A DNA stretch of 33,873 nucleotides, from NCBI GenBank assembly GCA_017520105.1, contig JAFWRL010000219.1, positions 1 through 33,873 of the forward strand, read 5' to 3'. The notes beneath the pieces were generated by a model that was not told the DNA's origin, did no database searches, and saw only the letters and a program-made list of their open reading frames with translations. A program made the translations under genes and the position numbers. Below are positions 14,262 through 21,904 of the stretch, in pieces (the stretch's first letter is position 1; every line of letters begins with the position of its first letter). Source of the stretch: Fibrobacter sp. (GTDB lineage Bacteria > Fibrobacterota > Fibrobacteria > Fibrobacterales > Fibrobacteraceae).

Positions 14262-14335
14262 GCCGTCGTAGCTCAGTTGGATAGAGCAGTTGCCTTCTAA
14301 GCAACGGGTCGTGGGTTCGACTCCCGCCGACGGTA
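14262..14335 (+). tRNA. tRNA-Arg (anticodon TCT)
   Basis: All four arms can be folded: acceptor GCCGTCG with CGACGGT; D-loop AGCTCAGTTGGATAGAGC; anticodon stem GTTGC/GCAAC with loop CTTCTAA, giving anticodon TCT (reads AGA/AGG); and T arm GTGGGTTCGACTCCCGC. CCA is not encoded. It is transcribed alone, with its own promoter and a strong 9-base terminator hairpin just downstream. Confidence 0.95.
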
Positions 14336-14337
14336 TA

Positions 14338-14370
14338 AAAGGTTCGTGCGCCGTAGGTGTGCGAACCTTT
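14338..14370 (+). terminator. Terminator of tRNA-Arg
   Basis: AAAGGTTCG (14338-14346) pairs with CGAACCTTT (14362-14370); CATGTTTTT follows. Confidence 0.7.
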
Positions 14371-14410
14371 CATGTTTTTGGTGTTGAGGAGAAGCCAAGT
14401 TCGACCTCTG

Positions 14411-14660
14411 CGCAAGGCGAGTGCAGCGCCCGAGCTCGCTCGGGCATTGCCGAGCCGTAGCAGAGGCTACAAAGCACGAAGTGCTTTGTGACTACGGCGT
14501 AAGGCGAATGATGCGCCGACAAGCTTGCTTGTCGGCATATCTGAGCCACAGCCGGAGCAACTCCGCTTGCGGAGTTGCCTCCCGCCGACTTGCCGTTAAT
14601 CCCATGACCGAGCCCCAGCAAGAACTACTCGGCCAAGGGCCGAGTAGCCTCCCGCCGCCG
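14411..14660. repeat. Cluster of perfect short palindromes in repeated flanks
   Basis: Five hairpins with 2-3 base loops occur in 220 bases: 14428-14445 (stem GCCCGAGC), 14470-14488 (CAAAGCAC, enclosed by CCGTAG/CTACGG), 14515-14536 (GCCGACAAGC), 14557-14578 (GCAACTCCGC) and 14625-14647 (CTACTCGGCC). The flanks repeat: CGCAAGGCGAGTGCAGCGCC at 14411 and CGTAAGGCGAATGATGCGCC at 14498 share 16 of 20 bases; GAGCC...AGC follows both; CCTCCCGCCG follows the last two. No coding frame is credible here. Confidence 0.75.
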
Positions 14661-14674
14661 TTCTATAAACAACA

Positions 14675-14700
14675 GATCCCGGAACGGAGTCCGGGATGAC
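14675..14700 (-). repeat. Intergenic copy of the palindromic half-element found in asparaginase
   Basis: Read on the minus strand this is GTCATCCCGGACTCCG followed by TTCCGGGATC, identical to the right half of the element at 5239-5311. The stem is ATCCCGGA (14676-14683) with TCCGGGAT (14690-14697). It lies just past the 3' end of the thioredoxin-like gene. Confidence 0.8.
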
Positions 14701-14728
14701 AAGTGTAAGATTGCGGTAGTCTTTTATA

Positions 14729-15271
14729 TTATTTCTTCAAAATGGTGTTCAGCGTCGAGCGCAAGTGGTTCATGTTCGCTTCGTTGAGCGTTTCGTAGCG
14801 GTAGAACGTGCCGTCCTTCTGCACCAAGTAAACGACCGGGATGTAGCCCGTGCCGTAAGCTGGCCCGAACTTGCTGTCGGTGTCCTGGAATACCGGAATG
14901 ACCGCATGGTATTGGTCGATGAACAGACGGATGTCGTTCTTCTTGATACCGCCGTTCAAACCGATGGCGATGCCCGTGAGTCCCTTGGATTCATATTCCT
15001 TGATGAGGTTCTGAATCTCGGGGAAATGCTTCTGGCAGTGTGGGCACTTCGGGCTGAAATAGTAGATGAGCAACGGGCGGTTGCTGAAATGGCTAAACAG
15101 AATTCCCGGATCGCTGATGCCGGAAAGGTGCTTTGAAAAGTCCATTTTCATAGGTTGATTGGTGGTAGAATCCATCATCAACTTGATATCGGCGACTTGC
15201 GGTTCCGGTGCGAGCTGTGCAAAGCTCGTTACAGCGACAAAAGCTATTAAAGTCAAAATACGGTAAATCAT
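14729..15271 (-). CDS. Exported TlpA/ResA-like thioredoxin-fold protein
   Basis: The 180-residue product has a cleavable signal peptide (MIYRILTLIAFVAVTSFA-QL). The thioredoxin fold follows, with the active-site motif C76-P-H-C79 in IYYFSPKCPHCQKHFPE and the cis-proline segment GYIPVVYLVQKDG near residue 145. It is predicted to act in the periplasm as a disulfide reductase or oxidase, as TlpA/ResA proteins do for cytochrome c maturation or envelope proteins; the partner cannot be told from context. GGAG is 8 nt before the ATG. The gene stands alone, with the AT-rich 144-base region 15272-15415 upstream. Confidence 0.85.
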   Translation of the reverse strand: MIYRILTLIAFVAVTSFAQLAPEPQVADIKLMMDSTTNQPMKMDFSKHLSGISDPGILFSHFSNRPLLIYYFSPKCPHCQKHFPEIQNLIKEYESKGLTGIAIGLNGGIKKNDIRLFIDQYHAVIPVFQDTDSKFGPAYGTGYIPVVYLVQKDGTFYRYETLNEANMNHLRSTLNTILKK

Positions 15272-15415
15272 AATAAAAGCTCCTCAAACTGAATCGATTG
15301 TAGTGAACCTTTTTAAACAGTTGTAAAATACGAAAAAATACAAGGGCACATTGTTATAAAAATACAAAAAACAGAAAAATAATTGTAAAAGTTGCGCTAT
15401 CTCACATAAATCACC

Positions 15416-16489
15416 TTAATCCGCCAAAATTCTCTTGAAATTGTGGGTTGAAAACGCCGGATTTTCTATGAATTCCTGTTCCAAAATAGCCATGATTTCT
15501 TCGGAATATTCGGTCTGCTTGCTCAATAGCTTGATAGCGTCGATTTTTGTGCCAGCGAGGACGTTGCCGAACTTTTGAAGTATAATCCAAAAATAGATGG
15601 CAAACTGGACTTTGGTAAGGCTGTTCCCGTCGAAGAGGCTTTTCCCGTAATAGCGGAAGAGTAGATAAGCGACAATTTTTTCTCCGTCGCGTTCGGTGAA
15701 GAGTCCGACGCTTTGACTGAATGAGCTAGAATCAATTGCTTTGCGTTTGTTGCCTGCGTCTAGCGTGCGCGAAACTTGGGCCAGTTCTTTGTACGCATCG
15801 TCCCAGGCAGGGCCGAAGCTTTCGCCCTTGCCGAGAACGTTTATCCAAGATTTGTGAATTTGTTCTATCTGGAGGTCGTGGTCGGCTGTGGCGGATTCTT
15901 TTGCGTGAATGTCGTCGAAGCCACTTGTTTCTATGGCATAGTCCAGCATTTCGACAAGACGTTCGTTGAGCGGCTTGTTGTGGTTTGCAAGAATTTTGAA
16001 TAAATGATTGCGTTCCGCAAGAATGGCATCTCGGGCTTCGCGGGCGTCGTCGGGGATTTCGTCCGGGATGTCTTCAATTTCGCGTTCGACGAAAGCGATG
16101 GGCGAGGTGGCGGTTCCCTTGCTCACAAGCAGAAGTCGCACCGCTTCTTCGCAACAGAGGCCGAGGCCTTTTTCCATGATGTCGCCATAGACTTCGACGA
16201 ATCGTGGGTGCTCTCGGCAAATGTCGCACAAACTAGATTCGCCAAGATGGCAAATCATGTCGCAGAGCCCATCTTGCCTTAAGAACGGACAACGGTCACC
16301 GGGGAGCAATTTGAAATGTCCGTCTTCGATGTTTTCGCGGAGTGTGTTCCCGAAATAGCCTTTGACGTTTGCGTAACGTGCTGCGCTTGTCTCGTCGATG
16401 TCGATTTCCCAGCCAACGCAGCAGGTGTCGGTGCATTTGCCGGCGATGCAACGGAACGAATCATAAAAGTCAGGCACGCGGAGGAGCAT
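15416..16489 (-). CDS. FliB-like cysteine-rich protein (annotated family: flagellin lysine N-methylase)
   Basis: The 357-residue product starts MLLRVPDFYDSFRC and shows the FliB pattern: C14-x4-C19-x3-C23-C24 (FRCIAGKCTDTCC), then DRCPFLRQDGLCDMICHLGESSLCDICREHPRF and a further GLGLCCEEAVRLL. These clustered cysteines probably bind an Fe-S cluster or zinc. FliB methylates flagellin lysines in Salmonella, but homologues are widespread and no flagellar gene is in the window, so the substrate here is open. Start at 16489; two TTATTAG/TTACTAG heptamers lie at 16520-16533 just upstream. It is divergent from the dcw cluster. Confidence 0.8.
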   Translation of the reverse strand: MLLRVPDFYDSFRCIAGKCTDTCCVGWEIDIDETSAARYANVKGYFGNTLRENIEDGHFKLLPGDRCPFLRQDGLCDMICHLGESSLCDICREHPRFVEVYGDIMEKGLGLCCEEAVRLLLVSKGTATSPIAFVEREIEDIPDEIPDDAREARDAILAERNHLFKILANHNKPLNERLVEMLDYAIETSGFDDIHAKESATADHDLQIEQIHKSWINVLGKGESFGPAWDDAYKELAQVSRTLDAGNKRKAIDSSSFSQSVGLFTERDGEKIVAYLLFRYYGKSLFDGNSLTKVQFAIYFWIILQKFGNVLAGTKIDAIKLLSKQTEYSEEIMAILEQEFIENPAFSTHNFKRILAD

Positions 16490-16699
16490 GGGTGGGGAGA
16501 GCGGGGTGGGCGTTTGGAGTTATTAGTTACTAGAACGTAATTTAAAAAATGGTGGAAATGCGGTGGGGCCCTATCGCTACGCTCCAGGGTGATGCGCTGC
16601 CAATTCTGAGAAACTTTTGCCCTGTTTCCTTTGGGAAATTTCCCCACTTTGCTTTTTTGCTGTTGTTTTGCTCAAATGTGCATTGAAATTGCCTGAAAA

Positions 16700-16726
16700 A
16701 CATACGATGTAACGAAAATCGTATGT
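16700..16726. promoter_or_regulatory. Perfect 9-base dyad upstream of mraZ
   Basis: ACATACGAT (16700-16708) and ATCGTATGT (16718-16726), separated by 9 bases and followed by AATTTTT. It lies about 25 bases before a TATATT box (16751-16756). It may be an operator or a small terminator in the divergent FliB-like/mraZ region. Confidence 0.4.
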
Positions 16727-16750
16727 AATTTTTAAGTTTCTTTCGATTTT

Positions 16751-16777
16751 TATATTGCCAGGGTGGTAGAAAGTGGA
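16751..16777 (+). promoter_or_regulatory. dcw promoter -10 and candidate MraZ boxes
   Basis: TATATT at 16751-16756 is a -10 candidate; the expected start coincides with GTGGT (16763-16767), which is followed after 5 bases by GTGGA (16773-16777). Direct repeats of a GTGG/TGGG-type pentamer with 5-base spacing are what MraZ binds in other bacteria. Further GTGTG/GTGTT/GTGGT motifs with similar phasing run to about 16818. Autoregulation of the cluster by MraZ is inferred. Confidence 0.45.
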
Positions 16778-16822
16778 TATATTTTCCACGTGTGATTAGT
16801 GTTGTGGTAAAATGTGTCAAAT

Positions 16823-17296
16823 ATGAATTTCACTTCTTTTATAGGACAAGCCCAAACGGCTATCGATGGAAAGGGAAGGACCTCCTTCCCTAGGGAATTC
16901 CGTCGTCAGCTTTTGGCGTCCGAAGGGAATGAGTTCGTGGTCACCCGTGGCCCGGACCGCACCCTCCGGTTGTTCGTCCTACCGGAGTTTGAGAAATTCA
17001 TGGCGGACTTGGATGCTAGGTCCGACCGCCGTCAAGCCGATTTAGTTCGGAGAGGCCTCTGCCCCACGGTTGTGGAAATGGATGGCCAGAATCGCATTTT
17101 ACTCCCCAAGATTTTGCTGGAGTATGCCGGCCTTAAAGACGAAGTTCTTTATGTCCAGGCCAGCGGTAAAACTCTCGAATTATGGAATCCTGAACGTTAC
17201 AACGGAAAGTATGGATTGCAGACAAATGAAGCAATCGAAGCTTTCGATGCCGCGTTCTATGGTGAAGGCTTGACGGAGGGGGATAATGGCAGATAA
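16823..17296 (+). CDS. mraZ: Transcriptional regulator MraZ
   Basis: The 157-residue product starts MNFTSFIGQAQTAIDGKGRTSFPREFRRQL, the first SpoVT/AbrB-type MraZ half with the DGKGR signature. The second half carries MDGQNRILLPKILLEYAGL near residues 90-108. MraZ forms a ring and represses or modulates the dcw operon by binding direct repeats in front of its own gene; candidate boxes are at 16763-16777. An in-frame GTG at 16814 is possible, but the family N-terminus favours the ATG at 16823. No good Shine-Dalgarno is visible. Its last 11 bases overlap rsmH. Confidence 0.93.
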   Translation: MNFTSFIGQAQTAIDGKGRTSFPREFRRQLLASEGNEFVVTRGPDRTLRLFVLPEFEKFMADLDARSDRRQADLVRRGLCPTVVEMDGQNRILLPKILLEYAGLKDEVLYVQASGKTLELWNPERYNGKYGLQTNEAIEAFDAAFYGEGLTEGDNGR

Positions 17297-18299
17297 GTAC
17301 CTCCGTAAGTCGGTACATATAAATGAAATTTCCGAAGCCGCGGTCGCTGGAGTTCAAGGGAGAGAATTCTATCACGATCCGGTGATGCTCCAAGAATGCC
17401 TCGATGGTTTGAACATCAAGGCCAACGGGACGTATTCTGACTGCACTCTTGGTGGTGGCGGTCACTCTTATGCTATTGCCCAGAAATTGGGCCCTGATGG
17501 CGTTCTTCACGCTTTTGACCGCGACGATGAAGCGGTCCAGTTTGCAACGAAGCGCCTCGCAGGCGTTCTCCCCAAGTTTATTGTCCATCCGGTTCCGTTT
17601 AGCGAACTCGGAAACGAAATTGCGCCGAATACGCTTGACGGAGTCCTTTACGATTTAGGCATCAGCAGTCATCAGGTCGATGATTCCAGCCGCGGCTTTA
17701 CTTTCGTGGGCGATAACCCGCTCGATCTCCGCATGGACCGTCGCGAAAACGTTTCAGCCCAGGAATGGCTCCGCACGGTAAGCGAAGACGATTTTGCGGC
17801 GGCTCTCCGCAAGAATGCCGACATGGATAGAGCGTTCAAACTTGCGACACGTATCAAGGAAAAAGTGGCTGAAGTTGCTGCTGAAGGTCGCGAAGTGCTC
17901 CCGAGCGATATCAAGGCGGCTGTCGAAGCGGTTTTCCCGGACAAGCGCCGTGAAGCCAACAGTCTCCTCGCTCGCGTGTTCCAGGCTATCCGCATGGAAG
18001 TGAACGGCGAACTCAAGCAGATTGAAGATAGCCTTCGTGCAGCTGTCGTGTGCCTCAAGGTGGGCGGGCGTCTTGTCGTGATGAGCTACCACTCCGTGGA
18101 AGACCGCTGCGTCAAGGAAACGGCGGCAGAATTTGAAAAAGCATGCATCTGTCCGGACAATTTGCCGGTTTGCATGTGCGGTGGAAACCACCAGCGTCTA
18201 AAGAAAGTGAATCGTAAGCCGATTTTGCCCTCGGCCGATGAAATCAACAGGAACAGCCGGGCTCGTTCTGCAAAGTTAAGGATCTATGAAAGAGTATGA
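17286..18299 (+). CDS. rsmH: 16S rRNA (cytosine1402-N4)-methyltransferase RsmH
   Basis: The 337-residue SAM-dependent enzyme methylates C1402 in the ribosomal P site. Recognised by HDPVMLQECLDGL, the SAM loop DCTLGGGGHS (near residue 56), DRDDEA (near 79), YDLGISSHQVDDSSRGFTF, and SYHSVEDRCVK (near 263), followed by the Cys-rich CICPDNLPVCMCGG segment common in this family. AGGGGG just upstream is within mraZ, which it overlaps by 11 bases. Its stop overlaps the next ATG (ATGA), so translation is probably coupled. Confidence 0.97.
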   Translation: MADKYLRKSVHINEISEAAVAGVQGREFYHDPVMLQECLDGLNIKANGTYSDCTLGGGGHSYAIAQKLGPDGVLHAFDRDDEAVQFATKRLAGVLPKFIVHPVPFSELGNEIAPNTLDGVLYDLGISSHQVDDSSRGFTFVGDNPLDLRMDRRENVSAQEWLRTVSEDDFAAALRKNADMDRAFKLATRIKEKVAEVAAEGREVLPSDIKAAVEAVFPDKRREANSLLARVFQAIRMEVNGELKQIEDSLRAAVVCLKVGGRLVVMSYHSVEDRCVKETAAEFEKACICPDNLPVCMCGGNHQRLKKVNRKPILPSADEINRNSRARSAKLRIYERV

Positions 18300-18613
18300 T
18301 CGATGATGTGCAGAATGTTTCCGTGAAGTCGGGAAATCATGGCTTTATTGGCATTGTGGTGTTGCTGATTCTTATGGGTTTGATGGTTTGCATGGTTCCT
18401 GTCTATATGCAAAACCGCATTAATCATCTTTATGGCAACTTCTACAGCTTAAGGGAAAAGGTGAACTTGCTGAATCGCGAAATTCTGTTGCAGGAATTCG
18501 AAATCAACAAGCTGACTTCGCTGGAATACCTAGCCGATTTTGCCGAACACGCCGGGCTTGGACTTTATGATGTGCCGGTAAAAGTTATGGTGTCGGGGGT
18601 GCCCAATGAATAA
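18296..18613 (+). CDS. ftsL: FtsL-like septal membrane protein
   Basis: The 105-residue bitopic protein has a short cytoplasmic tail, one transmembrane helix (about residues 17-37, GFIGIVVLLILMGLMVCMV) and a periplasmic coiled coil rich in heptad leucines (LREKVNLLNREILLQEFEINKLTS), then a short tail. Size, topology and position between rsmH and ftsI fit FtsL, which joins FtsB/FtsQ to activate FtsW-FtsI. Sequence similarity in this family is always low, so the call rests on topology and synteny. It overlaps rsmH by 4 and ftsI by 8 bases. Confidence 0.8.
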   Translation: MIDDVQNVSVKSGNHGFIGIVVLLILMGLMVCMVPVYMQNRINHLYGNFYSLREKVNLLNREILLQEFEINKLTSLEYLADFAEHAGLGLYDVPVKVMVSGVPNE

Positions 18614-20492
18614 GTACGGTGCAGATCCCCTGTTCATTTTGAAGTGCCTTGTACTTTGTACAATCGGCGTGCTTGTGCTACAGACTTTTGATATCCAGGT
18701 TGTCAACCGTAGCGTATATCAGGTGAATACGAAGTCTATGGTGACGCATACGAAGAACTTGTATGCAGAACGCGGTTCCATTATGGACCGTAACGGAATC
18801 ATTTTTGCTGAAAGCATGCGCGATACGAGCGATAATCTGGGCTACAGCCGTCTGTTCTTGCAGGGAACTCTTGCTTCGCAGATTGTGGGGAAGGTGGGCT
18901 ATAACGGCAGCGGCAGCATGGGCATGGAAAAGATTTATGACGATAGCCTCCGCGGGGATGAAGGGCTCCGCGTGAGCGTCCAGGATGTGCACCGTCGCGA
19001 GGTCTATTACCGTTCGAAGAATGTTGTCGAGGCAAAATCCGGCTTGAATCTCGTGCTGACGATTGACCGCAATATGCAGGAAATTGTCGAGAAGGCGTTG
19101 AAGGATGGTGTTGCCGAATTCAAGGCGACGAGCGCGAGTGCTGTCGTCGTGGATCCCTATACGGGTGAAATCCTTGCGATGGCGAGCTACCCGACGTTTG
19201 ACCCGAATTCCAAGATTCAAGGCCTTGGGCGCGTGGCGAAAAACGAGATTATTTCGATGTCCTATGAACCGGGTTCTACGTTCAAGGTGATTACCGCTGC
19301 GGCCGCTCTCGAAAATAACGCCGTCAGTCCGGAAAAGGTTTTTGCGAACGAAGGTCGCTGCTGGCAATGGAATCCGAAGATTGAAAAGATTTGCGATACC
19401 CACGTCTATGGCGATATGGATATGAGCGAGGCGATGGTACAATCCTCGAATATCGTGTTTGCAAAGATTGCATCCGAGGTCGGGGCGGAACGCATGTTCA
19501 AGATGGCGCGTGCTTTTGGCATTGGCACGAGGGCGTTTGACAATTATGACGGTGAAGAAAACGGAAAACTCTTGACGCCGACGGAACTCACTCGCGATGA
19601 CAGAACGTTAAAGACGATGGGTTTTGGCCATGCTGTTTCCGTGACGCCAATCCAGATGGTCATGGCCTATGCGGCTATCGCCAATGGCGGGCTCCTCATG
19701 CGCCCGCAGATTGTAAAGGAATGGCGCAATTCGAAAGGTGATGTCGTTGAACAGAATAAGCCGGTGGAACTCCGCAGGGTCGTTTCTGAAAAGACCGCTT
19801 CGAAAATCCGGAAGATGCTTTACCGCGTGGTGAATAGCGGTACTGCAAAGCGCGTCGCCTCGCAAAAACTTACCGACGTTCTGTTTGGCGGCAAGACGGG
19901 TACGGCTGAAAAATATAATGCTGCGACACGTTCTTATGACCGCAATTCGCAGGTGGCTTCGTTCATCGGGCTTGCTCCTGCCGAAGATACCCGTTATGTA
20001 TGCCTTGTGCTCGTTGATGATCCGCAAGGGAAGCATGTGGGTGGCCTTACCGCTGGCCCGATTTTCCGCCGCATTATGGAAGGCGTCTATTACCATCCGG
20101 CGCTCTCGCCGCTCGCGCACAACTTGAAGCAGGTGAAGCTCGGTTCCCCGTGTGACAAGGATTTTGCGGGAATGACGGTTGCATCGGCAAAGGATTATGC
20201 CAAAAAGAATTATTGCTCTATCCGTTTCGAGGGCAAGGGCCGCCGAGTGATTTCGGAACGAGTCGATATGGGCGGAACGAGTGGAAAGACGCTTTTGCTT
20301 GGTGATGCTGTGGCAAGCAAGATGCCGAATTTGCAAGGCCTTTCGTTGAAGGACGCTCTCGAAGTGATGGGGAACATCCGCATGAATGTTGAATATACAG
20401 GAAAAGGTCGCGTGGTCGCTCAGGAACCCAAGGCAGAAGAAACTTTGCAGAAGGGCGCCATTTGCAAGCTGACTTTAAAGGAGAAAAGCTGA
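18606..20492 (+). CDS. ftsI: Septal class B penicillin-binding protein with one PASTA domain (FtsI)
   Basis: The 628-residue transpeptidase crosslinks septal peptidoglycan. It has an N-terminal membrane anchor (about 9-28), the pedestal motif ERGSIMDRNG (55-64), active-site S224-T-F-K227 (EPGSTFKV), S280-S-N282 and K430-T-G432 (GGKTGTAEK). Residues about 571-627 (MPNLQGLSLKDALEVMG...) form one PASTA domain, a feature of Spo VD/PBP2x-type enzymes rather than the E. coli type. GGGGGTG precedes the ATG. It overlaps ftsL by 8 bases and murE by 1. Confidence 0.95.
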   Translation: MNKYGADPLFILKCLVLCTIGVLVLQTFDIQVVNRSVYQVNTKSMVTHTKNLYAERGSIMDRNGIIFAESMRDTSDNLGYSRLFLQGTLASQIVGKVGYNGSGSMGMEKIYDDSLRGDEGLRVSVQDVHRREVYYRSKNVVEAKSGLNLVLTIDRNMQEIVEKALKDGVAEFKATSASAVVVDPYTGEILAMASYPTFDPNSKIQGLGRVAKNEIISMSYEPGSTFKVITAAAALENNAVSPEKVFANEGRCWQWNPKIEKICDTHVYGDMDMSEAMVQSSNIVFAKIASEVGAERMFKMARAFGIGTRAFDNYDGEENGKLLTPTELTRDDRTLKTMGFGHAVSVTPIQMVMAYAAIANGGLLMRPQIVKEWRNSKGDVVEQNKPVELRRVVSEKTASKIRKMLYRVVNSGTAKRVASQKLTDVLFGGKTGTAEKYNAATRSYDRNSQVASFIGLAPAEDTRYVCLVLVDDPQGKHVGGLTAGPIFRRIMEGVYYHPALSPLAHNLKQVKLGSPCDKDFAGMTVASAKDYAKKNYCSIRFEGKGRRVISERVDMGGTSGKTLLLGDAVASKMPNLQGLSLKDALEVMGNIRMNVEYTGKGRVVAQEPKAEETLQKGAICKLTLKEKS

Positions 20493-21904
20493 TGATTTCG
20501 GAAGGACTTATGGAAAAGTTGTCCGTGACGGGGCTTTGTGATGATTCCCGCCGTGTGAAACCGGGGAATTTATTCTTCTCCGTTCCAGCGGAAGGCTTTG
20601 AAACGTTCGCCCGTAGCGCTATTGCGGCTGGTGCCGTTGCGGTTGTGGGCGAGACGATGGCTCCGGAGGGGCTTACTTCCAAGTGGATTCAGGTACCGGA
20701 TGTGAAAGCGGCGCGTCTTGAGGCAGCAAGGATTTTCTATAAGGATCCGTTCAGCAAGCTGACTTGCCATGCGGTGACAGGCACGAACGGAAAGACGACG
20801 AGTGCGTTCCTCATGAATGCCATGCTGGAAGCGGCTGGCCACAAGACAGCTCTGCTCGGCACCATCATGAACAAGATTGGCGACAAGTCCGTGCCGGCGA
20901 CGCTTACGACTCCGGGTCAGCTTGATTTGTTCGCATTTGCAGCTAGCGCCGTGGAATCGGGCTGCTCCGATCTCGTGATGGAAGCCTCTTCGCATTCGCT
21001 CCATCAGGGGCGCGTGGCGGGAATCCACTTTAAGAGTGGCCTCTTTAGCAACTTGACGCAGGACCATCTCGATTACCACAAGACGATGGACGCCTACTTT
21101 GAAGCGAAAAAATTGCTGTTCACGAAGTATCTCGCCGAAAACGGCGTGGCGGTCATCAATATCGATGATGAACATGGCGATAAACTTTTCAACGTTCTCG
21201 ATTGCCGCAAGGTCGCTGTTTCGAGACTCGGCAAGGCGAAGGCCGATATCAAGCCGTTCGGTGAAGTGAAAAATACGGAAGACGGTCTAGAATTTACGCT
21301 CCCCGCGATTGCGAAGGAACCGTTCGTGACTCCGCTTTGCGGCGATTTCAACGTGGATAATGTTCTCCTCGTTTTGGCTTGGGCTCACGCTTTGGGGATT
21401 TCCGAAGAGGCGATGCGCAAGGCGATTGCGACGGTTCGCGTTCCGGGACGTTTCGAGAAGGTCTGGAACAAGGACGGTAAGCATGTCATCGTGGATTATG
21501 CCCATACGCCGGACGCTCTTGAACGAGTGCTGAATACGGCTCGCAGCCTTTGCCGCGGCAAGCTTTCGACTGTCTTTGGTTGCGGTGGTGACCGCGACAA
21601 GACGAAGCGCCCGATTATGGGTGGCATTGCCGAACGCATTGCGGACAAGGCCTGGCTCACGTCGGACAATCCGCGTACCGAAAATCCGTCGGCGATTATC
21701 GAAGATGTTCGTGCGGGCATGACGACGGACAAGTTTGAAGTTGTCGAAAACCGCGAAGAGGCGATTTATCGCGCTTGTGCGGAACTGCGCGACGGTGATT
21801 GGCTCGTGATTGCGGGTAAGGGTCACGAGGATTACCAGATTATCGGTAAGACCAAGCATCATTTTGACGATCGCGAAATCGCGGTGAAGGCGATGGAATG
21901 CTAA
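20492..21904 (+). CDS. murE: UDP-MurNAc-Ala-Glu ligase MurE, probably meso-diaminopimelate-adding
   Basis: The 470-residue cytoplasmic ligase adds the third residue of the stem peptide. It has the ATP loop TGTNGKTTSAF (near residue 101), TLTTPGQLDL, the carbamylated-lysine region YHKTMDAYFEAKKLLF, VDYAHTPDALERVL and the specificity motif DNPR (TSDNPRTENP near 390). The Arg of DNPR indicates meso-DAP rather than lysine. AAGGAG is 8 nt before the ATG at 20492, whose A is the last base of the ftsI stop. An in-frame TTG at 20462 lacks such a site. Confidence 0.96.
   Translation: MISEGLMEKLSVTGLCDDSRRVKPGNLFFSVPAEGFETFARSAIAAGAVAVVGETMAPEGLTSKWIQVPDVKAARLEAARIFYKDPFSKLTCHAVTGTNGKTTSAFLMNAMLEAAGHKTALLGTIMNKIGDKSVPATLTTPGQLDLFAFAASAVESGCSDLVMEASSHSLHQGRVAGIHFKSGLFSNLTQDHLDYHKTMDAYFEAKKLLFTKYLAENGVAVINIDDEHGDKLFNVLDCRKVAVSRLGKAKADIKPFGEVKNTEDGLEFTLPAIAKEPFVTPLCGDFNVDNVLLVLAWAHALGISEEAMRKAIATVRVPGRFEKVWNKDGKHVIVDYAHTPDALERVLNTARSLCRGKLSTVFGCGGDRDKTKRPIMGGIAERIADKAWLTSDNPRTENPSAIIEDVRAGMTTDKFEVVENREEAIYRACAELRDGDWLVIAGKGHEDYQIIGKTKHHFDDREIAVKAMEC

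Noticed and set aside
14411..14660. CRISPR or attC (integron) array
   Set aside because: Spacing is irregular, the palindromes differ in stem sequence, and no integrase or cas gene is near.
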